Positions 1 to 8,712 of a DNA stretch of 64,000 nucleotides are shown here, piece by piece. Position numbers and translations under genes: made by a program. The notes beneath the pieces were generated by a model. That model had not been told where the DNA came from and did not search any database. It was given only the letters and a program-made list of their open reading frames with translations. The first letter of the stretch is position 1, and every line of letters begins with the position of its first letter. The stretch is from Actinoalloteichus hoggarensis (GTDB taxonomy: Bacteria; Actinomycetota; Actinomycetes; Mycobacteriales; Pseudonocardiaceae), in contig NZ_CP022521.1 of NCBI RefSeq assembly GCF_002234535.1, positions 3,224,001 to 3,288,000 on the forward strand, in the 5' to 3' direction.

Positions 1-645
1 CCGCTCCCACGATGATGACGTCGGCATCCGTCCCGGGCGATCTCCGGCGCGTTTCCGCGGTCGCTTTCTCGTCGACTCGTTCTCCGAAGGCGTATTCTCC
101 GACGTCGGGATCTTCGGATGACGAAACACGCACTGAGCACTTCCATTCTTATCGACTTGCGGATTCGGCCGCTGATTCTGCGATACGACCCGGGTCTTGC
201 CGCAAGCCCCCGGGTGCGCTATAAATTGAGAATGGGACGGAGCGGTGAACGCCTGCCCATGGTCATCAGCCGCTCCCTGACTGGGGCGCCCGCGCGGGCG
301 GCGTACTCAGTGGACTCTTCGGCGTGGAGCTCGGTCGTCTGTCGGTGGTCTCGTGACAGCGACCCGGTCAGGGGATCAGCGACTGTCGGCGGGAGAGGAC
401 CGACCGACGACTCCTCCCGAACAGTGCCTGGTCAGCAGCAGTGAACGGTGTCCGGCATCGTGGCCGAGCCGAGACGCGCATCGACGCCCCGCGGAGCAGC
501 CGGGTTCGAGGCAGTCGAACTCGGGGAACGGTCGGACGCACTGAGACGAGCACTCCTCCACCGCGGCGTGTCGGAAACGGCGTGATCCAGCCGTCCCGAA
601 TCCGACAGGAGGAACACCGCCGGAGGAATCACGGTGTTTCGCGCA
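1..645. other. Left-edge region with no supportable gene
   Basis: Only short overlapping open frames of arginine/serine/proline-rich composition occur here on both strands, none resembling a known family. The start of the window may cut a neighbouring gene, but no conserved motif is visible. I see no strong terminator hairpin or palindrome. Confidence 0.5.
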
Positions 646-1557
646 TCACCAGTGCGCGGGGCGGCCGAGAACGGCGGGAAGGCGAGTGGCGGCGTTCCCC
701 GCGGCGGAGTCGAGTTGAGGCTGGGTGAGAAACAGGCTGTCCGTCAGATTCGCGTCGTGCAGTCGGGCGTCGCGGAGATCCGCCCCGATCAGGTCGGCCG
801 AACTCAGATCGGCCCCGGTCAGGTCGGCGGCGATGAGGCAGGCCCCGCGCAGGTCGACCCCGCGGAGATCGACGCCGCGCAGCTTCGCGCCGATGAGGTC
901 GGCTCGACGGCGACTCCTGCGGCGGCCGGGCACGCCTGACCGCACCAGTTCGCTGGTGCGCCGCAGCACCGCGTCCACCTTCTCGTGCTGCGCCGCCAGG
1001 TCCACCGCGAGCAGTTCCTCCGGGGCTCCCCGGGTGAGAGCCTCGGTGTGATCCCGCAGGTCGCGCAGCGCCGGGTGGAGCGACGCGGCCGCGGGCAGGG
1101 TCAGCGCCTCGGACAGATACCAGAGCAGTTCGTGCAGCCTGCGCATGATCGGGAGGACGGCGAACATCTTCCCGGCGGTGTCCGGAGCCGATCGCCAGTC
1201 TCGACCACCGAAGGTGACCTGAGAGACCTGCTGTCCGGCGCCGAGGCAGTCGAACGACGTGCAGCCCGCGAAACCTCGCTGCCGGAGTTCGGTGTGGATG
1301 CCGCAGCCGAAGTCCGACAGCAGGTTCGGGCAGGGTGTGCCCGCCTGCTTGCTGATCGCGAAGTCGGACGACGCGGTGAAGGGCAGTGCGACGCAGCACA
1401 GCGCGAAACAGTTCGCGCAGTCGGCCGACAGGACTCGGCGGCCGTCGGAGGACGAAGTCGCCTGCTCGGCAGCCGTCGCATGGTTCTCAGACACCGGGTG
1501 TGTCGCCTCCGGTCGGGGACTCTCGTGCTGTGAGGCCGCCTGCTCGGCGGTGTTCAC
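646..1557 (-). CDS. Cys-rich pentapeptide-repeat protein
   Basis: A 303-residue protein of two parts. The N-terminal half has a cysteine cluster (C47, C50, C54, C55, then C76, C85, C99, C104; motif CANCFALCC), which suggests metal or Fe-S binding, though this is not proven. Residues about 219-277 are consecutive pentapeptide repeats (A-D/N-L-x-x, for example [18 protein letters not shown]), which form a right-handed quadrilateral beta-helix. No membrane segment or signal peptide is visible. Pentapeptide-repeat proteins include DNA-gyrase-protecting Qnr/MfpA proteins, but the Cys-rich N-terminal fusion differs from those and function is unknown. It stands alone, 144 bp from the downstream-oriented end of the next TetR gene. 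The ATG at 1557 is the first start after upstream stops. Confidence 0.8.
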   Translation of the reverse strand: MNTAEQAASQHESPRPEATHPVSENHATAAEQATSSSDGRRVLSADCANCFALCCVALPFTASSDFAISKQAGTPCPNLLSDFGCGIHTELRQRGFAGCTSFDCLGAGQQVSQVTFGGRDWRSAPDTAGKMFAVLPIMRRLHELLWYLSEALTLPAAASLHPALRDLRDHTEALTRGAPEELLAVDLAAQHEKVDAVLRRTSELVRSGVPGRRRSRRRADLIGAKLRGVDLRGVDLRGACLIAADLTGADLSSADLIGADLRDARLHDANLTDSLFLTQPQLDSAAGNAATRLPAVLGRPAHW

Positions 1558-1701
1558 GACGGTTCGGGCGGGAGACCGGAATTGTAGGTCGCCCGCCCGC
1601 CCGACTCCGACCGAGGTGGTGACACCCCGGTCTCATCGCGTGCCAGGCATCGTCGCGTCGAGCGTGGGAGCGGTGGGGCCGCGTTCGTCGTGCTCCAGTG
1701 C

Positions 1702-2298
1702 TCAGCGCCCGACCCGGATTCCGTTCTCCAGGGTCCTGATCACGATGCTCACCACCCCATGCCGCGGCAGCCGACCCTGGTCCGCCTCCTCGTAGCCGGT
1801 GTAGACCAGTGACCAGAGCACCTTCTGTATCCAGTCGGCGCCGACCTCGGGATCGAACACGCCCTCGGCTTGGCCGCGCTCGATGAGCGCGATGACCGGG
1901 TCGTCGGACGCGGCGGCAGGCTCCCCGGACCGCGTCTCGACGCCTCCGGGGCCGTGCCCCTCCAGAATCCGAGGGTCGCCGAACAGGAACATGAGCCGGT
2001 CGCCGACGGAGACCATGGCGGCGACCAGCCTGCGCATCGCCTCGACAGGCGAGCCCTGTTCGATCTCGGCGTCCGCGACCGACTGCTCGATCGCCTCGAC
2101 GGAGTCCTCGACCGCGGCGCTGATCAACCCGTCACGATCCGGGAAGTACCGGCGCAGCGTCGTACGGCTGACGCCTGCGGCCTCGGCGATCTCGGGCAGG
2201 GTCGCGGTGCGATTGCGGGCGAGCACGGACGCCGCCGCGGCGAGGATGGCGCGATAAGTGCGGCCGCGTGTTCTCGACTCCAAGGCCGGGTCGTTCAT
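1702..2298 (-). CDS. TetR/AcrR-family repressor
   Basis: About 198 residues. The N-terminal helix-turn-helix is clear (TLPEIAEAAGVSRTTLRRYF, about residues 35-54), followed by a helical ligand domain without a recognisable ligand signature. The ATG at 2298 is preferred; an ATG three codons upstream (2307) is also possible. Frames reading much further upstream run through the divergent gene and are artefacts. It is transcribed away from the NmrA-like gene at 2410, with a 30-bp palindrome between them, so it probably represses itself and that neighbour. The effector is unknown. Confidence 0.9.
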   Translation of the reverse strand: MNDPALESRTRGRTYRAILAAAASVLARNRTATLPEIAEAAGVSRTTLRRYFPDRDGLISAAVEDSVEAIEQSVADAEIEQGSPVEAMRRLVAAMVSVGDRLMFLFGDPRILEGHGPGGVETRSGEPAAASDDPVIALIERGQAEGVFDPEVGADWIQKVLWSLVYTGYEEADQGRLPRHGVVSIVIRTLENGIRVGR

Positions 2299-2338
2299 GC
2301 CGGGCATGGTAGCGATCCCCCGGAAGTCCCCCAACTGG

Positions 2339-2368
2339 CCGTATTGGACCTTCAAAGGTCCAATACGG
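2339..2368. promoter_or_regulatory. Perfect 14-bp inverted repeat, probable TetR operator
   Basis: Arms CCGTATTGGACCTT and AAGGTCCAATACGG are separated by 2 bp (ca). The repeat lies 41 bp upstream of the TetR start and 42 bp upstream of the divergent oxidoreductase start, where a shared repressor would block both promoters. Size and symmetry suit a TetR dimer pair. Binding itself is inferred. Confidence 0.8.
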
Positions 2369-2409
2369 TAGTTTGGCGGCTCATTTGGCCTTGAAGAGCA
2401 GGAGGACCC

Positions 2410-3213
2410 ATGCGCATCCTGGTGACAGGCGGAACCGGGAACATCGGCAGACTGGTCGTCGACGAGCTGGTGCGGTCGGGAGCCACCGAGGTGCGAGTCC
2501 TGACCGTGGACCCGGTGCGGGCGGCCCTGCCGCCGGAGGTCGAGGTCGTCGAGGGATATCTCGGGCGTGTCGAGACCATGCCGAAGGCTCTGGAGGGGGT
2601 CGATCGCCTGTATCTGGCGCCGCTGCCCAAGACAGTCGCGGAGGTCATGCGACTCGCCGCCTCGGCAGGCGTGGAGCGCGTCGTCGACGTGGCGGGCCCG
2701 GCAGGCACCTGGTGGTACGGCGTCGAGGAGGCGGTCGAGCGCTCCGGCGTCGCCTGGACGCACCTGGAACCCGGTGAGTTCATGACCAACCGGCTGAGCT
2801 GGGTCGATCAGATCCGCGACACGGGCCGAGTGCGCGACGCCTACCCGGAGTCGGCGGGGGCGGCCATCGCGTTGGAGGACGTCGCCGCCGTCGCCGCCGC
2901 CGTCCTCCTGCAAGACGGGCATCTGGGCAGGACCTACTCGCTGACCGGCCCCGAGACGCTCACTCGCGCGGAGATGCTCCGCTGTATCGGACGTGTGCTC
3001 GGCCGAGACATCCCCTACGAGGAACTGAGCCACGGACAGGCCGTGGAGATGTACGCCGCCACCATGGGGGACTACGCGCGCTGGTACGTCGACGGGATGG
3101 CCGACCTCGCCGCCGCACCGCATCAGGCCACCAGCACCTTCCGTGACCTCATGGGCCGGACGGGTACCACCTTCGCCGAATGGGCGACGGCGAACGCGGA
3201 CTCCTTCCGCTGA
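2410..3213 (+). CDS. NmrA-like NAD(P)-binding protein (atypical SDR)
   Basis: A 267-residue protein beginning with a Rossmann nucleotide-binding motif (MRILVTGGTGNIGR, Gly-rich loop at residues 7-13). The lack of a canonical YxxxK, the LEPGEFMTN segment after the third Rossmann repeat and a DVAAVAAAVL segment are typical of NmrA/QOR2-type proteins, which bind NAD(P)(H) and act as quinone reductases or redox sensors. An AGGAGG-like site precedes the ATG (gcaggagga). It faces the TetR gene across the 2339-2368 palindrome and is presumably induced when that repressor binds its ligand. The substrate cannot be told from sequence. Confidence 0.85.
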   Translation: MRILVTGGTGNIGRLVVDELVRSGATEVRVLTVDPVRAALPPEVEVVEGYLGRVETMPKALEGVDRLYLAPLPKTVAEVMRLAASAGVERVVDVAGPAGTWWYGVEEAVERSGVAWTHLEPGEFMTNRLSWVDQIRDTGRVRDAYPESAGAAIALEDVAAVAAAVLLQDGHLGRTYSLTGPETLTRAEMLRCIGRVLGRDIPYEELSHGQAVEMYAATMGDYARWYVDGMADLAAAPHQATSTFRDLMGRTGTTFAEWATANADSFR

Positions 3214-3334
3214 CCCTCGGGCCGTCCGCGGGCGAGGCGGCCGCGTCGAGCGGCCCGGCAGGCTCGGTTCTGTGAACCCGCCGCCGGTGCGGTGCGACGC
3301 GGCGTGATCCATTCCGCCCGGCGCGTCGGAGGCG

Positions 3335-3997
3335 GTGACCTTCGTCCAGTTCACCCGCGCCGCCGTCCGCGGTTCGCCGCCGCGGCACCGCGATCCCGAG
3401 CACGGGCGTCTTCCGCTGTTCTCGTCGCCCCGTGCGCGGGCGTTGAGCACAGAGGACGGTGACCACAGCACACCGGTGACCAGGTCAGACGGTGACGAGC
3501 GGCAGCCGCCCCCGCCCACGACGTCGGAGCACGCCGATGCCCGACAGGCGTCGGCCGCCAAGCGTCGGGCTCCACGACAGATCCCTCCCGTCGCGGACAA
3601 GCTCCTGGCCGTCCACGACGGGAATCGCGGCCAGTTGCGTCCACCTCGACGCTCGCGACGGACATCGGGCCCCGGTGACCCGCCCGCACCGAGCCTCGGC
3701 ATGCAGATCCGGCAGCACTGCCTGGCCTTCTGCGAGACGCTGGAGTTCCACGCCAGTGAGGACGCGCACGTGCTCCCCGCCATCGGAGAGCACCAGCCGC
3801 ACCTGCGTGCGGCACTGGACCGTCTCCGTGCGGAACACCGGACGGTCGCCCGCACCAAGGAGGAGATCGGCACCGCCGACGCCGGTCGACTCCGTAGGGA
3901 GCCGGCCCGCATGTCCCGTGAGCCGATCGCGCACCTGGACCACGAGGAGGAGACGGTGCTGCCCGCCCGGGCCGAGATCCCGCTGCCCGCGCGGTAG
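3335..3997 (+). CDS. Hemerythrin-like (HHE) protein, possibly degraded
   Basis: The C-terminal two thirds carry spaced metal-ligand motifs of the HHE cation-binding family: LLAVHD, then QHCLAFCETLEFHASEDAH, EHRTVAR and HLDHEEETVLP, giving the expected H...H...E...H...HxxxE series. Such proteins fold as four-helix bundles holding a di-iron centre. The N-terminal roughly 85 residues are low-complexity and unlike the family, and the loop between the first helix and LGMQIRQH is Arg/Pro-rich rather than helical. Part of the first helix pair may therefore be lost or shifted. The start is uncertain: the GTG at 3335 has a ribosome site too close to it. It may be a decaying gene, like the ABC locus nearby. 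Confidence 0.5.
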   Translation: MTFVQFTRAAVRGSPPRHRDPEHGRLPLFSSPRARALSTEDGDHSTPVTRSDGDERQPPPPTTSEHADARQASAAKRRAPRQIPPVADKLLAVHDGNRGQLRPPRRSRRTSGPGDPPAPSLGMQIRQHCLAFCETLEFHASEDAHVLPAIGEHQPHLRAALDRLRAEHRTVARTKEEIGTADAGRLRREPARMSREPIAHLDHEEETVLPARAEIPLPAR

Positions 3998-4088
3998 CCG
4001 GGCGGCGCGGGACCCGGCGCGAGGCTCACGAGGAGAGCGAACCGCTCGGTGAGCCGACGTCCCGCGTCAGGCCCGTTCCGGCGTGTCG

Positions 4089-4703
4089 TCAGCGTCCACG
4101 CACGCGGGCGCTGTGCCGCCGCGCCTTGAGGCGGTTTCCGCACACCGCCATGGAGCACCAGCGGCGGTCGCCGGAGCGGGAGACGTCGTGGAAGTGCAGG
4201 ACACAGTCCGGGTTCTCGCACCGGCGGATGCGGCCGGGAGCCGCATCGGACAGCCGCAGGTAGGCCCGTAGACATGTCCAGGCCGCGCCTGCGGCCGGAT
4301 CGTCGAACTCCTCGTGCTCGACCGGGCCGTGCTCACCCAAAGCGAGCCGCAGCCTGCCGTGATCGAGCACGGCGTTGAGGCGGGCTCGCGCGTCGCGACC
4401 GGCGATCACCTCCGCGAGGGCGTCGCGTGCCTCGCGGAGGTGTGCCCGGACGGCGGGCAGCGGCGCGGCCTGCCGCAGCTTCCGATCGACGAGCCACGCC
4501 GCGGTGAGCTCGTCGTGCTCGAACAGGTCGTAGTCGACGCCTCCGGCCGCCCATCGGGTGTTGAGGAGATCGACGCCCAGCGGCTGCCCGGCCAGCGGAC
4601 GGGCAGGCCACTCATGACGGGCGAGCACCGGCGCCAGCACCTCGTCGGCCCCGGCGTTCGCGGCACCGTCGCCTCCTCCGCGCGAGCTCACCCAGGACCA
4701 CAC
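4089..4703 (-). CDS. CGNR zinc-finger regulator (ABATE domain)
   Basis: A 204-residue protein. The N-terminal ABATE-type domain (stress-sensing, about residues 35-150) has the characteristic LGVDLLNT segment. The C-terminal zinc finger has C162-x4-C167, then DVSRSGDRRWCSMAVCGNR with C183 and C188, followed by KARRH. In the family the four cysteines bind zinc and the GNR tail contacts DNA, so this is a putative transcription regulator. It is monocistronic, with no partner enzyme next to it; the neighbours are a decayed ABC gene and the HHE-like gene. The ATG at 4703 is chosen as the first start, but later starts near residue 20 are possible. Confidence 0.9.
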   Translation of the reverse strand: MWSWVSSRGGGDGAANAGADEVLAPVLARHEWPARPLAGQPLGVDLLNTRWAAGGVDYDLFEHDELTAAWLVDRKLRQAAPLPAVRAHLREARDALAEVIAGRDARARLNAVLDHGRLRLALGEHGPVEHEEFDDPAAGAAWTCLRAYLRLSDAAPGRIRRCENPDCVLHFHDVSRSGDRRWCSMAVCGNRLKARRHSARVRGR

Positions 4704-4952
4704 TCCTTCGCTGACCGGTTCACCCCGCTCGACAGGTTAGCAATCGGACGGCGCTGCGGGTCTGGGTTCGATTCGCCCCGGCCACGCGGGTGAACCAGGG
4801 CATTCGTCACGGACCGGTGCATCGCGGCGACGCGTCCGCCCCGTTCACCACGTGCTCGACGGTCGGTGCCGACGACGACGGCTCGCCCGCGCCCGCAGCC
4901 GGCACAGCGGATGACCAGACCGATCGTCGATGTCGGCGACCGGCTCCTCCCG

Positions 4953-5830
4953 TCAACCGACCGTCGGGACCTCGGAGATCGCGCAGAATTCGGCATGGCG
5001 ACCGCCCCGCCGCAGCGGCTCCTCGTGCTCGCCCTCCTCCACGATCCGACCCGGTCCAGGAACGCGGTCCGATCGGCTCGGCGCACCGCCTGCATGCGAT
5101 GCGCCACCATCGCCACGGTCCGGCCGCCGACAGGCGTTCGACGCCTTCGTGAAGCGCGGCCTCGTGGTCGGGATCGACCGCGGAGATCACCTCGTCCAGC
5201 AGCACGAAGGGCACGTCCTTGAGCAGGACCTGCGCGATCGACACACGTTGACGCTCACCACCAGACGCCGGGCGCCGCCCTCCCGGCCGGCGTCGACCAG
5301 CCCGCGAGCAGCCCCGGTCGACGACCTCGTCCAGCCGTGCCGAGACCTCCGCCGCCGCGGCATCGTCGGCGTCCGGCCGGCCGGCGCGAACGTTCTCTTC
5401 GATCGTTCCGTCGAGGAGCCGGACGTCCTGCACGACGATGGCGGACTATGCCGTCAGCACGTCGGGGTCCATCGAACTCACGTCCACGCCACCTAGGCGG
5501 ACCGCGCCGCCGTCCACGTCGGAAGAGCGCACGAGCAGGTGCGGCAGGCGTGCTCTTTCCCGCACCGGACGGGTCCGGTGCCGACGAGTCGCGTGCGGTC
5601 CGGACGAACAGCGACAGGCCGCCGAACACCATGCGGTCGCCGTGCCGAACACCGCCGAGTCGACCTCGAGGGCGTCGTCCTTCGGGCGCGGTGGCTCGTG
5701 AGTCGCGGGCAGCGGTTCGGTGCGCAGCACGGCGTCGAGCCGTGCCGGCTTGAAGCGAGCGTTGCGCAGACTGCCGGAGAGATCCGACGGCGACAACAGC
5801 GGACCCTCGTCGTGGTGCGCGGCCAGGCCG
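4953..5830 (-). pseudogene. Remnant of an ABC exporter gene (nucleotide-binding domain)
   Basis: The 3' part of an ABC-exporter gene, broken by at least four frameshifts. Reading downstream on the minus strand: ARFKPARLDAVL...EPLPATHEP...LEVDSAVFG, shift, HGDRMVFGGLSL and a Walker A relic (DPSGAGKST; first Gly now Asp), shift, DVDGGAVRLGGVDV, shift, MQDVRLLDGTIEENVRAG, signature SGGERQRVSIAQ and Walker B FVLLDEV, shift, VAHRMQAVRRADRTAFLDR, ending GRHAEFCAISEVPTVG and a TGA at 4953. The whole transmembrane half is missing, and the remnant stops next to the coiled-coil gene. The residues resemble IrtA/IrtB-like or lipid-type exporters. It cannot make a working protein. Confidence 0.85.
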
Positions 5831-5841
5831 CGACTCGGCTG

Positions 5842-6990
5842 TCAACGCGGGTCTGCTGCTGCTTCGCCTACCCGGCGCAACTGTTCGGTGAGCGCGTCGA
5901 CCTGCGCCTCGGCGCGTTCGGCGCGAGCCAGGGCGAGGGCACGCACCTCCTCGAACGCCCGCAGTCGTTCTTCGGCGGCCGCGCGTGCGTCCGCCGCCGC
6001 GCGCAGGAGGTCGGCACGCTGGTCGGCGGCCTCCGCGTGCAGTCGCTCGGCCTCGGTCGTCGCGAGTCGCCGAGCGTCGGCCAGCTCGGTGCGAACTCGT
6101 TCCACCTCGGTGCGGGCGTCGGCGGCCGTCTGCTCGGCCTGCCGGGCGGACGCCTCCGCCCGCTCCGCACGCACCACGGCCTGTTCCCGAGCGGCGCGTT
6201 CCTCCGCGACCTCCTCGGTGGCGACCCGCCTTGCCTCGGCGATCTCCTGGGCCGCGTCTCGCCGCGCCTGTTCGACGTCTCGAACGGAGGCCTCCCGGAT
6301 GCCCTCTACTCGCTCGTCGGCGGCTCGTCGAATCCGGGCCGTCTCCACCTCGGCCTCGTTGCGGGCTGCCTCGACATCGGCGGCGGCCTGTCGGATCGCG
6401 GCCTCCATGCGTTCTCGGAGATCACGCAGCTCGTCCTGAGCGACCTCGGCGGCGCGTTCCGCCTTCTCCGCGGCGGCACCGGCGTCGTCGGCGGCGGCCA
6501 TCGCCTCGGCACGGTCCTTCTCCGCGGCGCGACGGCGTCGCTCGGCCTCGGCGATACCCGACTCGGCCTCGGCGATCCTCCTGGTCGCGTCGGCCTGCGT
6601 CGCCTGGATCTGCTCCTCGGCGACTCCGGGATCGGCCAGCGTGTTCAACTCGGTCACGGCTTGCTGCATGGTCTTGCTGACCTGAGTGGCCAGCCCACGA
6701 AACTGGGTCAGGAGGTCGTCGGCCCGGATCTTCGCTGCGGTCACCGGTCCAGACTGTTTCGTCACGGTGACGTTACTTGGGGTGCCGTTGCTCTCCTGGG
6801 AGAGGCGCTGCCGCTCCCGCCAGGCCCGCCACCGGGTGTGCTCGGTGAGGTCGCAGTACTCCGACGGCCTGCCCGGGCCCGCTCCCCGATGCACCGCGCG
6901 CTCACAGCCGGGATAGTTGCAGGTGTTCGTCTTGGCTGCCGCCTCGCTCGACGTCGCCGCCGCGGCCTCGGGGAGTTCCTGCGTGGTCAT
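5842..6990 (-). CDS. Coiled-coil protein with N-terminal CxxxxC/YC cluster
   Basis: A 382-residue protein. The N-terminal 60 residues include CNYPGCERAV and GRPSEYCDLTEHTRWRAWRER, a possible zinc-binding Cys/His cluster followed by a basic helix. From about residue 120 to 375 it is one uninterrupted Ala/Glu/Arg heptad-rich coiled coil (EAESGIAEAERRRRAAEKD and many similar), with no membrane segment. Proteins of this architecture occur in actinomycete mobile or plasmid-like regions, where long coiled coils resemble KfrA/partition proteins. That comparison is structural only and no function is claimed. Its stop lies about 12 bp from the broken end of the ABC remnant, suggesting its arrival may have truncated that gene. 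Confidence 0.75.
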   Translation of the reverse strand: MTTQELPEAAAATSSEAAAKTNTCNYPGCERAVHRGAGPGRPSEYCDLTEHTRWRAWRERQRLSQESNGTPSNVTVTKQSGPVTAAKIRADDLLTQFRGLATQVSKTMQQAVTELNTLADPGVAEEQIQATQADATRRIAEAESGIAEAERRRRAAEKDRAEAMAAADDAGAAAEKAERAAEVAQDELRDLRERMEAAIRQAAADVEAARNEAEVETARIRRAADERVEGIREASVRDVEQARRDAAQEIAEARRVATEEVAEERAAREQAVVRAERAEASARQAEQTAADARTEVERVRTELADARRLATTEAERLHAEAADQRADLLRAAADARAAAEERLRAFEEVRALALARAERAEAQVDALTEQLRRVGEAAADPR

Positions 6991-7225
6991 GAGGCGTGAG
7001 CCTAGTATTCGTCAGGGACGGAGGTTCCTCGCGAAACGCGCGTGGCGCCTCTTCCGTGGTGGTGAATCGGCTGCCAGGAGACGACGCTCCTGCGGTGGCC
7101 GCCGCGGTCGCGGTTCGCACGGTCTCCTCCTTTCACCTCCCGACAGGCACGTCACCGCCCAAGCCGGTCCGAAGTGGATGGACAGCTGTTCCGCATGGCC
7201 TGCGGCCCGGGTAGCATCCCTGCCG

Positions 7226-7909
7226 ATGACCATGCACGCGCCCCGATCAAACCCGTCGGGCCGCGTCGGGCCGATGCCGACGGATGCAGTGAGCTGGGTC
7301 GGGCGGAAGGTGCGGCTACGTCGCATCGTGCCTGCGGATCGCCGGACCCTGGCGGGATTCGATCGAGATTCGGCCCGTAGCACCGCCTCCCGCATCGGCG
7401 GATACCGACACTGGGCTGAGCATCGCACCGCGCCGTCCGATTCGGGCGACGATCTCCGCTTCGCGATCGAGACCCTGCATGGTCGAATGCTGGTCGGATC
7501 CATCTCGGCGACCCAGACCGACGCCACGTCGAGTCGGTTCAGTTACGGCATCGGCATCGGCCCCGCCCATCGTCGCTGTGGTTACGCGGGTGACGCCATC
7601 ACCGTGTTGCTGCGCTTCATGTTCGGCAGGCGTCGCTACCAGAAGTGCGAGGTCAGCATCTACGGCGGCAACCTCGCCTCCCTGTCGCTGCACAGCAGCC
7701 TCGGCTTCCGCGAGGAGGGCAGACCTCGGGACACCGAACTGCTGCCCGGCGAAGTGAAGTATCCGGCGTTGATGGGCATCACGGCCCACGAGTTCGCCGC
7801 CCGCCATGGCGATGGCGCGCCATCCTCACCGTGGGATCGACCCCGACGCGGCCGACATTCGCGGACGCGGCGACGCGGCCGACACTGGCGCGACCAGGAT
7901 CCACGCTGA
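7226..7909 (+). CDS. GNAT-family N-acetyltransferase
   Basis: A 227-residue protein with the GNAT fold in order: beta1 VGRKVRLRRIVPADRRTL, central strand MLVGSISATQ, the acetyl-CoA pyrophosphate-loop segment PAHRRCGYAGDAI and the C-terminal SLHSSLGFREEG signature typical of RimJ/RimL-like enzymes. It should transfer acetyl from acetyl-CoA to an amine (small molecule, antibiotic or protein N-terminus); the substrate is unknown. The ATG at 7226 gives a short leader before the domain; 7232 and 7274 are alternative starts. The C-terminal roughly 30 residues are Arg-rich and unlike the family, perhaps an extension after loss of the original stop. No operon partner is apparent. Confidence 0.8.
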   Translation: MTMHAPRSNPSGRVGPMPTDAVSWVGRKVRLRRIVPADRRTLAGFDRDSARSTASRIGGYRHWAEHRTAPSDSGDDLRFAIETLHGRMLVGSISATQTDATSSRFSYGIGIGPAHRRCGYAGDAITVLLRFMFGRRRYQKCEVSIYGGNLASLSLHSSLGFREEGRPRDTELLPGEVKYPALMGITAHEFAARHGDGAPSSPWDRPRRGRHSRTRRRGRHWRDQDPR

Positions 7910-8079
7910 TGTTCGGCCGCGCCGTTCTCGACGCCTCCCGTCTCCTCGACCGGCCCACAGGCGGCACGGGCCGGCTCTCTTCTGAGACGGCGACGGTGAT
8001 CACCGCGGTGGAACCGCGAGCCTCCCGCCCCGTTTCACAGACGGTGCAGAACCGTGCCGGGCCGCCGACTGCCGCGCGG

Positions 8080-8712
8080 TCACCGTACGGAGCCGTGCCA
8101 CCGCCACTCCGCCGTGCGTGGCAGGCCGGGAAGCGCCGCCCGCCCCGTGCACCACAGCAGCGTGTCGAACGGGCGATGACCGACCGGGGCGTCGGGAAAG
8201 AGGCGGGCCAGGACGGCGGCACTCACGTCGTCGGCCGGAGCCCAGGAGACGCCGAGTGCGCGGGTGACGTCGTAGGTGTGGACGATCAATTCGGTGATCC
8301 CCATGGCGGCGAAACCGGTGACATCGGAGTGGCCCCACGGATGCCAGGCCCGGACGTCCACGGCCGTGTCGCGCACGGCGGTCCCCAGGAAGGACGCGGC
8401 GATGCGGAGACCCTCCAGACAGGCGGTGATGGAGGCCTCGGGATCGAGAGAGGCGAAAAGGGTGATGTAACGATCCTGAGGGCGGGCGAGGAGAAGACCT
8501 GCGTAACCGATCAGTCCGAGGGCCAGGTGATCCAGCGTCTCGCGGCAGCTCCAGTCCAGCCCGTGGGCCTGCCTCGACCAGTCCCCGGCGGCTCCCTCCT
8601 GGAGAGCGTGCAGGCAGTCGTCGGTGGCGTAGGCGAGTAGTTCCGTCCAGGTCCGATCGGAGGTCGGCGGTGCCTCAGCGACAGCGGCGGTGCCGGTCGA
8701 TGCCTCGGTCAT
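8080..8712 (-). CDS. DinB-fold / maleylpyruvate-isomerase-like protein
   Basis: A 210-residue protein with features of the DinB/MDMPI superfamily: a helical N-terminal segment containing WSCRETLDHLALGLIGYAGL (first metal-binding His) and a later GITELIVHTYDVTRALG helix (second His). Members are metal-dependent thiol-transfer enzymes, often mycothiol-dependent, or unknown hydrolases. The ATG at 8712 overlaps the stop of the imine-reductase-like gene by 4 bp (ATGA), so the two are translationally coupled and probably act in the same pathway. The exact substrate is unknown. Confidence 0.75.
   Translation of the reverse strand: MTEASTGTAAVAEAPPTSDRTWTELLAYATDDCLHALQEGAAGDWSRQAHGLDWSCRETLDHLALGLIGYAGLLLARPQDRYITLFASLDPEASITACLEGLRIAASFLGTAVRDTAVDVRAWHPWGHSDVTGFAAMGITELIVHTYDVTRALGVSWAPADDVSAAVLARLFPDAPVGHRPFDTLLWCTGRAALPGLPRTAEWRWHGSVR

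Noticed and set aside
12-632. Several short ORFs on both strands near the left edge
   Set aside because: Their composition is Arg/Ser/Pro-rich and mutually overlapping, without family motifs or ribosome sites; they are typical artefacts of GC-rich sequence.
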